Shown: piece by piece, positions 18,343 to 26,285 of the stretch | Layout of the letters: each line of letters starts with the position of its first letter | Position numbering within the stretch: the first letter of the stretch is position 1 | Assembly (NCBI GenBank): GCA_030538255.1 | Contig: JAUNUI010000004.1 | Coordinates: forward strand, 102,088-166,087 | DNA from: Pelistega sp. | GTDB taxonomy: Bacteria; Pseudomonadota; Gammaproteobacteria; Burkholderiales; Burkholderiaceae_B | Length of the DNA: 64,000 nt | Reading direction: 5' to 3' | Notes under the pieces: model-generated | The model's input: the letters and a program-made list of their open reading frames with translations, nothing else | Databases searched by the model: none | Told to the model about the DNA's origin: nothing | Program-made: the position numbers and the translations under genes

Positions 18343-18922
18343 AAGCCATATATTGTCTGCCATAGGTATCAGCACGGTTTTTGACTTTTTGTGCAACATT
18401 CAGAAGCCAAGTTTTGCTTTGATGAGATTGGCGCGAATATCCCCCCCAACCTTCATGGTAGTTAAGATATTGTGCATAGGTATCCCACTTCGAGACCCCA
18501 TTAATTTTCTGTGATTTATCCATATACCAGCCCATGAAATCAACAGCATCAGAAAAATCGCTACGACTAGCCATGAAGCGGTCATTTTGTTTAAGATAAT
18601 CAGACCATACTTCATCCTTAGCTTGTGGGTAGCCATAGGCCGAACTCACTCTTCCCCAAGGAATAATGCCCAGTAAATAGTTTTTCGGCGGTCTCGCATC
18701 ATGACGAAAACTGGACTCTTGATACATCATTGCCATGATAATTTGTGGTGGTACACGCCACTTCTCTTGAACCTCAAGTAGTGCCTTGTGCCAACTTGGT
18801 TTTTCCGCAAAAATTTCGCATAGATTGCCAGGGCTACTTGGCGGCGCCGTCGAGGCACACCCAACTAAAGCAGCAAGAGCCATTGCCAAACTCCCTAAAC
18901 GAAAAAACCGTAACAATTTCAT
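18329..18922 (-). CDS. Lytic transglycosylase-like lipoprotein
   Basis: 197 residues; the lipoprotein signal ends LAALVGC (Cys22), followed by ASTAPPSS. The body resembles SLT-fold murein transglycosylases: QIIMAMMYQESSF holds the expected catalytic Glu (about 71), followed by AYGYPQ and a Tyr-rich GWYMDKSQKINGVSKWDTYAQYLNYHEGWGGY segment. These enzymes cut glycan strands of peptidoglycan, leaving 1,6-anhydromuramic ends. Homologues annotated as transglycosylase SLT-domain lipoproteins are common in betaproteobacteria. Monocistronic, divergent from the AI-2E family gene. Activity is inferred from the motif only. Confidence 0.83.
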   Translation of the reverse strand: MKLLRFFRLGSLAMALAALVGCASTAPPSSPGNLCEIFAEKPSWHKALLEVQEKWRVPPQIIMAMMYQESSFRHDARPPKNYLLGIIPWGRVSSAYGYPQAKDEVWSDYLKQNDRFMASRSDFSDAVDFMGWYMDKSQKINGVSKWDTYAQYLNYHEGWGGYSRQSHQSKTWLLNVAQKVKNRADTYGRQYMACKPS

Positions 18923-18980
18923 AGTAAAAATTCATAGAACTTAATTAGTCGCATTGTATAATGAATTTCCATTATTTTAA

Positions 18981-20222
18981 ATGCACAGAATATTAAAGTT
19001 CTGTAAGCTAAACCAAAACATTATGCAACAACAAAATCGCCTTTTTCATGGGGCTTATATTTTATTCTTGGTACTCATCACGATTAGTTTTCTGTACCTG
19101 CTCTCACCCTATTACACGGCAATTTTTTGGGCTTTAATTTTTTCTGTGCTATTTCGCCCAGTTTATCGTCATCTATTGAATTTTCTACCGAATCGACGTA
19201 ATATCGCCGCTTTGCTGACCCTATTCGTGGCTATATTGACAGCCATCATACCGCTTAGCTTCGTGGCTGCATCTGTAGCGACCGAAGTGGCTGGTTTGTA
19301 CAGCCGCATCCAAAGCGGTCAGCTCAATTTAGGCGTCTATGCTGACCAGATTTTTGATAACCTACCTATCTTCGTTAAGGAAATTCTAGAGCGCTATCAA
19401 ATCAATGATGTCTTTGGCTTGCGAGACAAGCTTTTGGCGTTTACCAATCAAGCAGCACGTTTGCTGACTACCGAGATCGTGAGTATTAGTCAAAACACCT
19501 TCTCCTTCTTGATTTCAAGCGGTATTATGCTCTACCTCATGTTCTTCTTATTACGTGATGGTTTAGCCATTCAAAGCTATGTGAAGCGTCTCATCCCCTT
19601 ACACGGCGAACATAAGACTCATCTGTTTGAAAAGTTTATCACTGTCATTCGTGCCACTGTTAAGGGCAATTTATTAGTGGCCATGGCGCAAGGTGCCTTA
19701 GGCGGCATTATTTTTGCCATCTTAGGTATCCAAGGTGCGATCCTCTGGGGCGTTTTAATGGCGTTCTTATCCTTGCTGCCAGCGATTGGTGCTGCGATTA
19801 TCTGGTTCCCAGTCGCGGTGTATTTTTTAGTCACAGGCTCAGTCGTTGAAGGTGTGGTCCTCATTGTATTTGGCTTTGGTGTTATCGGCTTGGTAGATAA
19901 CATTCTGCGCCCTATTCTGGTCGGTAAAGATACCAAACTACCTGACTATATTGTGTTGATCACCACGATTGGTGGTATTACCGCTTTTGGTATTAACGGA
20001 TTTGTCGTCGGTCCCTTAATCGCCGCACTATTTTTTGCCTTCTGGGATCAATCACCTGATGTATTTGAATCCTTGAGCAAGAAGGAGCCTGCCGATAAGT
20101 CAAACCAGACTGAGCAAGAAGATCTTGAGACTCCTGCTATTGCACCTTTAGGTGAATCAAGCCCTTTAGTGCAGAGAGCCTTGGAGAACCTTCATGCTGA
20201 GGAAGATAACAAGCAAGTGTGA
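18981..20222 (+). CDS. AI-2E family transporter / permease
   Basis: 413 residues with about 8 hydrophobic segments and the conserved core GGIIFAILGIQGAILWGVLMAFLSLLPAIGAAIIWFPVAVY, followed by GLVDNILRPILVGKDTKLPDYIVLITTIGGI, diagnostic of the AI-2E (PF01594) family. Members are implicated in signal export or sodium/proton antiport, so the substrate is open. An alternative start at ATG 19023 (MQQQNRLFHG) gives a more typical N-terminus and may be the real one. The acidic C-terminal tail (about 370-413) is cytoplasmic and variable. tRNA-Leu follows about 105 bases later. Confidence 0.9.
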   Translation: MHRILKFCKLNQNIMQQQNRLFHGAYILFLVLITISFLYLLSPYYTAIFWALIFSVLFRPVYRHLLNFLPNRRNIAALLTLFVAILTAIIPLSFVAASVATEVAGLYSRIQSGQLNLGVYADQIFDNLPIFVKEILERYQINDVFGLRDKLLAFTNQAARLLTTEIVSISQNTFSFLISSGIMLYLMFFLLRDGLAIQSYVKRLIPLHGEHKTHLFEKFITVIRATVKGNLLVAMAQGALGGIIFAILGIQGAILWGVLMAFLSLLPAIGAAIIWFPVAVYFLVTGSVVEGVVLIVFGFGVIGLVDNILRPILVGKDTKLPDYIVLITTIGGITAFGINGFVVGPLIAALFFAFWDQSPDVFESLSKKEPADKSNQTEQEDLETPAIAPLGESSPLVQRALENLHAEEDNKQV

Positions 20223-20327
20223 TTTAAAAGCTACAAAATAGCGTATAAATATATATTCTCTAAATGAGCTATAAATATTGCTTGCCAAGAAATGTATTTT
20301 AGCCTATAGTTATATTCTTGATTTAGC

Positions 20328-20412
20328 GCGAGCGTGGCGGAATTGGTAGACGCACTGGATTTAGGTTCCAGCGCCGAGAGGTGTAAGAGTTCGAGTCTCT
20401 TCGCTCGCACCA
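20328..20412 (+). tRNA. tRNA-Leu, anticodon UAG
   Basis: 85 bases including an encoded CCA. The acceptor stem GCGAGCG (20328-20334) pairs with CGCTCGC (20402-20408). The anticodon stem is CTGGA/TCCAG with loop TTTAGGT, giving anticodon TAG, which reads CUA and other CUN codons. The long variable arm and GAGTTCGAGTCTC T-arm are those of a leucine class II tRNA. Confidence 0.97.
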
Positions 20413-20478
20413 ATCAATATATGATTGGAATAATCGTCACAAGTTTGAGAGTTATCTTAGCGTCTCAGACAATTAATT

Positions 20479-20534
20479 AAACCACCCTATTTAATTAGCG
20501 GTGGTTTTTTTATGTCTGCTTTTTTTATGTCTGC
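20479..20534 (+). terminator. Terminator of tRNA-Leu, with a 15-base duplication in its tail
   Basis: AAACCACC (20479-20486) pairs with GGTGGTTT (20500-20507), followed by TTTTT. The T-run plus ATGTCTGC is then repeated once (about 20505-20519 and 20520-20534), a small tandem duplication. Nothing else recognisable lies between here and 20711; a 74-codon minus-strand frame there is not supported. Confidence 0.85.
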
Positions 20535-20711
20535 TGTTAGGTCTACTGAATAAACAAACAGAACGACGTTCCCTGAAATGTCACAGATAAAGCTGATAAG
20601 TAAGGGCTTTGCGGCATCATGCCCAGTATTGGTCTGATTTCCCACTGAATGATTCCCCCCTGCTGAAGATTCCGCTATTGAAAGCATTACGTTTACTTCA
20701 GTAAAAAGCAC

Positions 20712-20748
20712 TTAAGCTGAACATAGATTATGTGTTAATCTAGCTTAA
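20712..20748 (+). promoter_or_regulatory. Hairpin just upstream of the 46-codon ORF
   Basis: TTAAGCT (20712-20718), a 6-base bulge GAACAT and AGATTA pair with TAATCT and AGCTTAA (20736-20748) around the loop TGTGT: 13 bp with one bulge. It ends 27 bases before the small ORF. It may be a leader structure or an operator. Confidence 0.4.
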
Positions 20749-20775
20749 TCACCCACCCCTCCACTAAGGTTAATT

Positions 20776-20916
20776 ATGAATACAGAAAATACAGACTGGG
20801 ATCTTGATAATTTAGATGTGCTTGATCAAGCTCCTGAGGACGTTGCCAGCTCAGTCATTGCCAATGAAACAACTTTCGAAGTTGATAATGATTGTGGCGA
20901 TGCTTGCAAGATCTAA
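20776..20916 (+). CDS. 46-residue acidic small protein with an NrdA-like C-terminal tail
   Basis: ATG 20776 preceded by TAAGG about 7 bases upstream; TAA at 20914. The product has 13 Asp/Glu against one Lys, starts MNTENTDWDLDNLDVLDQ and ends VDNDCGDACKI. The last residues mimic the end of NrdA in this same window (DDCESGACKI), the redox-active Cys pair that thioredoxin/glutaredoxin re-reduces, though here the cysteines are three residues apart instead of four. No function is known to me. It could be a real small protein tied to ribonucleotide reductase or redoxins, or a chance frame. It stands alone between tRNA-Leu and the ABC operon. Confidence 0.55.
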   Translation: MNTENTDWDLDNLDVLDQAPEDVASSVIANETTFEVDNDCGDACKI

Positions 20917-21412
20917 ATATATGTCCATTTGGGCCGCTAGGACGTGAACTGCTCCTTAGGCGAATTCACAGATAATATCCACGTTTATCACTCGGCCCAT
21001 TTCAATGCTCGCCTAGCACTCATGCCACACATTCACCTTATCCTCCTTTTCAATACCTTGCCTCACAAGATCTTTTCTTATCGCCCGACTTTGCCCTAAG
21101 CTTTTCTCGCTCGCTTAATATCTTAGGGCCTTTCTGCTTGCCCCCTCAATCCCTTCTTACTTACACTCCTTAAGTACTGCATATATACAACACATTATTA
21201 TTTGTATATACGGTTCATACGCTCTAATTTGACTATACATCTATACCTGGTGCGGTTTACGCACGGAATACTCCTATATACGTCTATTTAAATGTGAGTT
21301 TTTGCAAAATAATGTAACAGTGTTTGTCATAAGTGTGACATAAATTGTTTCTATACTTCTTTGGCTTGCTCAAACGTTGGATTTGAGCCTTATATCTACT
21401 GAGGTTAAGAAA
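20917..21412. promoter_or_regulatory. Gene-free region upstream of the ABC operon, with a 9-11-9 inverted repeat
   Basis: TATATACAA (21182-21190) and TTGTATATA (21202-21210) are perfect complements with an 11-base spacer, spaced like a dimeric regulator operator, about 200 bases before the first gene. AT-rich promoter-like sequence follows. No gene or terminator was recognised elsewhere in the stretch. Confidence 0.4.
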
Positions 21413-22462
21413 ATGAATTTAAAGAAACTTTGCTTAAGCATCTGTCTAGCGTCAACGCCTTTTATCGTTCATGCGCAGTCAGCAAATATCGACGAGTTAA
21501 TTGCCGCTGCGAAGAAAGAAGGCGTAGTGAACAGTGTTGGCATGCCTGACACCTGGGCTAACTGGAAGGACACTTGGGCGGATTTAAAAACCCTATATGG
21601 CTTATCGCACCAAGATACAGATATGTCTTCAGCACAAGAAATTGCCAAGTTCGCTGCTGAGAAAGATAATGCCACCGCTGATATTGGCGACGTAGGTCAA
21701 AGCTTTGGTCCTATCGCGGTTGATAAAGGCGTGACACAAGCCTATAAAACCACGACATGGGACGAAATTCCAGCATGGGCGAAGGACGAAGAAGGTCATT
21801 GGGTAGTTGCTTATACTGGCGCAATCTCTTTTATGGTGAATAAGAACCTCGTACAAGACCCACCAAAAACTTGGAAAGACTTATTGAACGGTAAATACAA
21901 AGTGACTCTAGGTAACGTGGGTGTTGCTGCGCAAGCCAATAATGCCGTATTAGCGGCGGCTGTTGCTTTAGGTGGTAATGAGAAAGATGTGACGCCAGCA
22001 CTTAATTTGTTTGCTGAATTAGCCAAGCAAAAACGCTTATCACTCAGCGATCCTAGCCTGGCTAACCTAGAAAAAGGTGAGGTTGAGGTTGGTGTTCTAT
22101 GGGACTTCAATGCGCTTAACTACCGTGATACGATTGATCCAAATCGTTTCACCATAATTGTGCCTCAAGACGGCTCAATTATGGCGGGTTATGCAACTAT
22201 CATTAATAAATACGCTAAGAACCCGAATGCCGCTAAACTTGCTCGCGAATATATCTTAAGTGATGCTGGCCAGATTAACCTTGCCAAAGGTTATGCACGC
22301 CCAATCCGTGACAAAGTTGTCTTACCTGCTGATGTACAAGCTAAGCTTTTACCAGCCGAAGACTATAAGAATGTTCAGCCAATTAAAGATCAAGCATCTT
22401 GGGACGAAACTTCTAAGAAACTACCTGAGTTAATGCAAGAACACGTTCTGATCTATCAATAA
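21413..22462 (+). CDS. ABC importer periplasmic binding protein (iron/polyamine/phosphonate-like cluster)
   Basis: The start is set at ATG 21413 because GAGG lies upstream and the signal peptide MNLKKLCLSICLASTPFIVHA begins there; an in-frame start 36 bases earlier is unlikely. About 349 residues. The mature start ANIDELIAAAKKEGVVNSVG and the GHWVVAYTGAISFMVNK and PKTWKDLL segments place it in the bacterial extracellular binding family of ferric iron, putrescine and 2-aminoethylphosphonate importers. Ligand unknown. It heads a five-gene operon: binding protein, phosphodiesterase-like enzyme, two permeases, ATPase. Confidence 0.88.
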   Translation: MNLKKLCLSICLASTPFIVHAQSANIDELIAAAKKEGVVNSVGMPDTWANWKDTWADLKTLYGLSHQDTDMSSAQEIAKFAAEKDNATADIGDVGQSFGPIAVDKGVTQAYKTTTWDEIPAWAKDEEGHWVVAYTGAISFMVNKNLVQDPPKTWKDLLNGKYKVTLGNVGVAAQANNAVLAAAVALGGNEKDVTPALNLFAELAKQKRLSLSDPSLANLEKGEVEVGVLWDFNALNYRDTIDPNRFTIIVPQDGSIMAGYATIINKYAKNPNAAKLAREYILSDAGQINLAKGYARPIRDKVVLPADVQAKLLPAEDYKNVQPIKDQASWDETSKKLPELMQEHVLIYQ

Positions 22463-22485
22463 TTTACCGTCTAAAAAGCTCCAAA

Positions 22486-23301
22486 ATGTCGAATAAACTT
22501 ATTTTGGTGTTAATTGATGGTCTTGCTTGGCACGTCGCACAACATGCAATGGGATATTTGCATGCTTTGTGCGAAGCCAAGCAGGCTAGCGTTAAGCCGA
22601 TTCAATCCGCACTTCCTAGCATCTCTAGACCGCTCTATGAGTGCGTATTAACGGGGGCGACCCCAGTTGAATCGGGTATTTTGCATAATCAAGTTGTACG
22701 CCTCTCTAATCAAGAAAGTATTTTTCATCTCGCACGCCAAGCGAATTTATCGACCGCTGCCGCTGCCTATAACTGGATTAGTGAGCTGTATAACCGAGCG
22801 CCTTATCAAGCAACACGTGACCGCTTCACCCATGATGAGTCCTTGGCGATTCAACATGGTATTTTCTATCACGATGATGGCTATCCTGACTCGCACCTCT
22901 ACCTTGACGCTGACTATCTTTGCCAACATTATCAGCCTGATTTTCTATTCGTCCATCCGATGAATGTTGACGATGCAGGGCATCGTGGTGGTGGTGATAG
23001 TGCTGTCTATCGTAATGCAGCAAGGCTAAGTGATATGCACTTATCTTCGCATATCCCACAATGGTTAGCACAAGGCTATCAAATTATCGTCACCGCTGAT
23101 CATGGTATGAATAACGATTTAAGTCATGGTGGCAATTTAGCCCATGAGCGTGAGGTCCCGCTCTTTCTGATTGGCGATTGCTTTAATCATGAACACTTAA
23201 TGCGCTGTCCAATTCAGCAAACCCAGATCCGTGATTTATGTGCGCTGGTATTAGGCATACCCACTACTAATTCAGACATATTAAGTGTCTTGTTGAAATG
23301 A
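22486..23301 (+). CDS. Alkaline phosphatase superfamily hydrolase (phosphodiesterase/phosphonohydrolase-like) in ABC operon
   Basis: 271 residues without signal peptide, so cytoplasmic. Nucleotide pyrophosphatase/phosphodiesterase fold signatures: LILVLIDG with metal ligand Asp11; LPSISRPLYECVLTG with Ser47 at the nucleophile position (often Thr); FVHPMNVDDAGHRGGG; and TADHGMNNDLSHGG for the second metal site. Such enzymes hydrolyse phosphate mono- or diesters, or phosphonates. Lying 23 bases after the binding-protein gene and overlapping the first permease gene by 4 bases, it probably processes the imported solute, as UgpQ does for glycerophosphodiesters in the E. coli ugp operon. Exact substrate unknown. 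Confidence 0.85.
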   Translation: MSNKLILVLIDGLAWHVAQHAMGYLHALCEAKQASVKPIQSALPSISRPLYECVLTGATPVESGILHNQVVRLSNQESIFHLARQANLSTAAAAYNWISELYNRAPYQATRDRFTHDESLAIQHGIFYHDDGYPDSHLYLDADYLCQHYQPDFLFVHPMNVDDAGHRGGGDSAVYRNAARLSDMHLSSHIPQWLAQGYQIIVTADHGMNNDLSHGGNLAHEREVPLFLIGDCFNHEHLMRCPIQQTQIRDLCALVLGIPTTNSDILSVLLK

Positions 23302-24128
23302 AACCTACCCAACAATCTAAAGCCCATCTTTGGCTTTTCTTGCCCTTTGTCCTGATGATGGGGGCTTTCTGTATTGCCCCGTCCGTCTGGGTCATTATTA
23401 ATAGTTTTTATACTAACGATGCCTTTACCTTAGAGCATTATCAGAAAGTATTAACAAGCCCTTTTTACCTTCAAGCTATTCGCAATAGTTTCTGGGTGTC
23501 CACCTATGCCAGTATTTTCGGCTTGATTATCGGTTTGCTAGCAACCTCTTCATTGCGTTACGTCAGTGGCAAAATCCGTAATGTGATTATCGCTTTCGTT
23601 AACGTCAGCAATAACTTCTCTGGTGTGCCCTTAGCCTTCGCCTTTATTATTGTGCTGGGTACTAACGGTGCCATTACGCTCATTATGCGTAATTATGGTC
23701 TGGATGGGTTTAATTTATACAGTACGCTAGGCTTAATCATCGTCTATATTTATTTCCAAATTCCCATGGCGATTTTATTGCTCTACCCTGCTTTCGATTC
23801 TTTAAAAGATGACTGGCAAGAAGCCGCCGCCTTACTTGGTGCTGGCCCTCTAAAATACTGGCAAAAAGTCGCTCTGCCTGTGCTCTTACCGTCGATTCTG
23901 GGGACCTTTGTTTTACTTCTCGCGAATGCCCTCGGCGCCTATGCAACGGCTTATACCTTAACCGCTAGTAATGTGAACTTAATTCCTATTCGTATTGGTG
24001 CGCTTGTCGCTGGGGATATTACCTTAAATCCAAATCTGGCCGCTGCTCTGTCTATCATTCTGGTGGTTCAACTCGCTTTAGTCACCTTAATTAACCAATG
24101 GTTGTTACGCCGGAGGAAGTATGCGTAA
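23298..24128 (+). CDS. ABC importer permease, first subunit
   Basis: 276 residues with six predicted helices. The EAA loop EAAALLGAGPLKYWQKVALP, which docks to the ATPase, lies near 173-192. It belongs to the spermidine/iron-type permease family (BPD_transp_1). It overlaps the hydrolase gene by ATGA and the second permease by 8 bases, so translation is coupled. Confidence 0.92.
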   Translation: MKPTQQSKAHLWLFLPFVLMMGAFCIAPSVWVIINSFYTNDAFTLEHYQKVLTSPFYLQAIRNSFWVSTYASIFGLIIGLLATSSLRYVSGKIRNVIIAFVNVSNNFSGVPLAFAFIIVLGTNGAITLIMRNYGLDGFNLYSTLGLIIVYIYFQIPMAILLLYPAFDSLKDDWQEAAALLGAGPLKYWQKVALPVLLPSILGTFVLLLANALGAYATAYTLTASNVNLIPIRIGALVAGDITLNPNLAAALSIILVVQLALVTLINQWLLRRRKYA

Positions 24129-24888
24129 GGGCAATCTCTATCATAAATCTGTTATCACCATCGTGATGCTACTCTTGCTAATCCCTTTATTAGCAACGCT
24201 TTTATATTCTTTCTCTGCGGTATGGGGCGCTACGGTATTGCCTGAGAAATTAACCTTAGATTGGTATATCAAGTTATGGAGCGATCCGCGCTTTTTAATT
24301 TCGTTTGCGCGTTCTATTTTTCTTTGCTTCATATCCATCTTTGTCAGTCTATTAGTGATTGTGCCCTTGGCCTTCATCATTGAATATCGCTACCCCAAGT
24401 GGCAGTCCATGATGGATATTGTGATTCTCTTGCCATTTGCCATGCCGCCCATTGTGGCTAGTGTTGGTCTGCTGCAAATCTTTTCAGGCTCACCGATTAT
24501 GGGCACGCCGTGGATCTTGGTCGGCTGTTATTTCACGATTGTACTACCCTTCATGTACCGTTCCTTAGTGAATAATTTACGTGCATTAAATCTACATGAC
24601 TTAATGGATGCAGCAAGCTTATTAGGATCGAGCGCACCACAAGCCTTTATGCGCGTGGTCTTGCCAAATATTCGCAAAGGCATCCTGTCAGCTTGGTTTA
24701 TTGCCTTCTCTTTGCTATTTGGCGAGTTCGTCTTCGCGAATATGCTAGTCGGCACAAATTTTGAAACCTTGCAAGTGTATTTATACAATATGCGCCAAAC
24801 CAGTGGTCACTTTACCAGTGCGATTGTGATCAGTTACTTCCTTGTTATTCTCATTCTCACCTTATTGGCTAACCGGTTTAATAAATAA
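24121..24888 (+). CDS. ABC importer permease, second subunit
   Basis: 255 residues with six predicted helices and the EAA-like loop DAASLLGSSAPQAFMRVVLP near 164-183 (Asp replaces the usual Glu, a common variant). It pairs with the preceding permease to form the channel. The stop codon is one base before the ATPase start codon. Confidence 0.92.
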   Translation: MRKGNLYHKSVITIVMLLLLIPLLATLLYSFSAVWGATVLPEKLTLDWYIKLWSDPRFLISFARSIFLCFISIFVSLLVIVPLAFIIEYRYPKWQSMMDIVILLPFAMPPIVASVGLLQIFSGSPIMGTPWILVGCYFTIVLPFMYRSLVNNLRALNLHDLMDAASLLGSSAPQAFMRVVLPNIRKGILSAWFIAFSLLFGEFVFANMLVGTNFETLQVYLYNMRQTSGHFTSAIVISYFLVILILTLLANRFNK

Positions 24889-24889
24889 T

Positions 24890-25909
24890 ATGTCTTACTT
24901 AACAGTCTCTCGATTAAAGAAAAGTTTTGGTGATACCACCATTCTCAATGAACTGAGCTTCACCATTGAAAAAGGCGAGTTTGTCACCTTACTGGGCTCT
25001 AGTGGTTGTGGTAAATCAACCTTGTTACGCTCAATCGCTGGCCTTACCATGGCTGACTCTGGTGTGATTATGGTTGAGCAAGAGGACATTACCTTTACCC
25101 CCCCTCAGCACCGTGGTATCGGCATGGTATTTCAAAGCTACGCCCTTTTTCCCAACTTAACCGTCTTTGAAAATATTGCTTTTGGCTTAAACTTACGAAA
25201 ACTCGATAAAGACCTTATCCAAGAAAAAGTAGCCAACGCTATCGTCCAAGTTGAGCTGCAAGGTAAAGATAAGCATCTCCCACATGAGCTCTCAGGTGGT
25301 CAGCGCCAACGGGTTGCGCTTGCGCGTGCCTTAGTCATGGAGCCGCGTATCTTGTTGCTTGATGAACCCTTATCAGCACTTGATGCGAAGATTCGTCGCC
25401 ATTTGCGTCAACAGATTCGTGAGCTACAACAAGCGCTTAATCTAACGACTATCTTTGTCACCCATGACCAAGAAGAAGCCTTGATGATGTCAGACCGTGT
25501 GTTCTTAATGAATAAGGGCAATATTGAACAATCAGGCCCACCCGAAGAAATTTATACGCGCCCTGTAAGCTCTATGGCTGCTGAATTTATGGGAACGTAT
25601 AACTTTGTGCCTGCAGCGCAATGCCAGCGTTGGTTTAATCACGAAAGCCAGAACGGTATGGCGGTTCGTGCTGAAGCGATTATCTATGATCACCCTTCAT
25701 TACGCTTTGATGAGCAAGTTTCTGCACCTATCACTGCAGAAATCACTGAGAAACACTTATTAGGTAACGTTATTCGCTGTAAAGTCAAAACCGATGATTT
25801 ATTTCTCACCGTGGATAGTTTGAATAATCAATTCTTGCCTGATTTATCCGTTGGACAACACGTATCGATTCGTCTTGATCCACGTGAATGCGTGACGCTG
25901 GCACGATAG
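24890..25909 (+). CDS. ABC importer ATPase
   Basis: 339 residues from ATG 24890 (MSYLTVSRLKKSFGDTTIL); a longer frame from 24842 would run into the permease gene. Walker A GSSGCGKST (36-44), Q-loop MVFQSYALFPNLTV, signature LSGGQRQR, Walker B ILLLDEPLSALD and the switch His in FVTHDQEEA are all intact. A C-terminal TOBE-like domain follows (from about 265). It energises uptake by the two permeases. Last gene of the operon. Confidence 0.94.
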   Translation: MSYLTVSRLKKSFGDTTILNELSFTIEKGEFVTLLGSSGCGKSTLLRSIAGLTMADSGVIMVEQEDITFTPPQHRGIGMVFQSYALFPNLTVFENIAFGLNLRKLDKDLIQEKVANAIVQVELQGKDKHLPHELSGGQRQRVALARALVMEPRILLLDEPLSALDAKIRRHLRQQIRELQQALNLTTIFVTHDQEEALMMSDRVFLMNKGNIEQSGPPEEIYTRPVSSMAAEFMGTYNFVPAAQCQRWFNHESQNGMAVRAEAIIYDHPSLRFDEQVSAPITAEITEKHLLGNVIRCKVKTDDLFLTVDSLNNQFLPDLSVGQHVSIRLDPRECVTLAR

Positions 25910-26033
25910 ACTTGCCGTAATGCCGGTAATGACGGTTATGAATGCGTATTGATAAAATCCTAGCCAAGCATGATTGTTCGGCTGCTATGCAGACAATAGC
26001 CGTATGAATGAAAGCCTTGCCGCTATCGCTGAT

Positions 26034-26078
26034 GACTCAGTTAATCTGTATGTATCCCTTGTTCTGATTAACTGAGTC
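26034..26078 (+). terminator. 13-bp perfect inverted repeat after the ABC operon
   Basis: GACTCAGTTAATC (26034-26046) and GATTAACTGAGTC (26066-26078) are exact complements around a 19-base loop. It lies 125 bases after the ATPase stop and lacks a T-run, so it could be a terminator stem or a binding site. The rest of 25910-26285 shows only AT-rich promoter-like DNA. Confidence 0.5.
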
Positions 26079-26285
26079 TAACACGATAGATTAAATTCAT
26101 AAGCATTTATGATTAATTATTTAAGATATATATTAAAAAGCAATGGTTAATTAGCAACAGATTGATTCATACCTTGCCCTTATCTCTCCTCAGACAATTG
26201 GTGCACAATTTTATTCCTGGCTTTGCAATAATCTTGCAAACTGGTTTTCGTATAGTTCACTTACCTTTCACCGTATGGAGCTATT

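Noticed and set aside
20231-20413. 60-codon minus-strand frame over the tRNA gene
   Set aside because: It is the antisense of tRNA-Leu(UAG); the tRNA structure explains the sequence.
20487-20711. 74-codon minus-strand frame starting with GTG
   Set aside because: Runs into the tRNA terminator and the 15-base duplication, ends in duplicated ADIKK words, has no ribosome site and no recognised relative. It could be a decayed element but is not supported.
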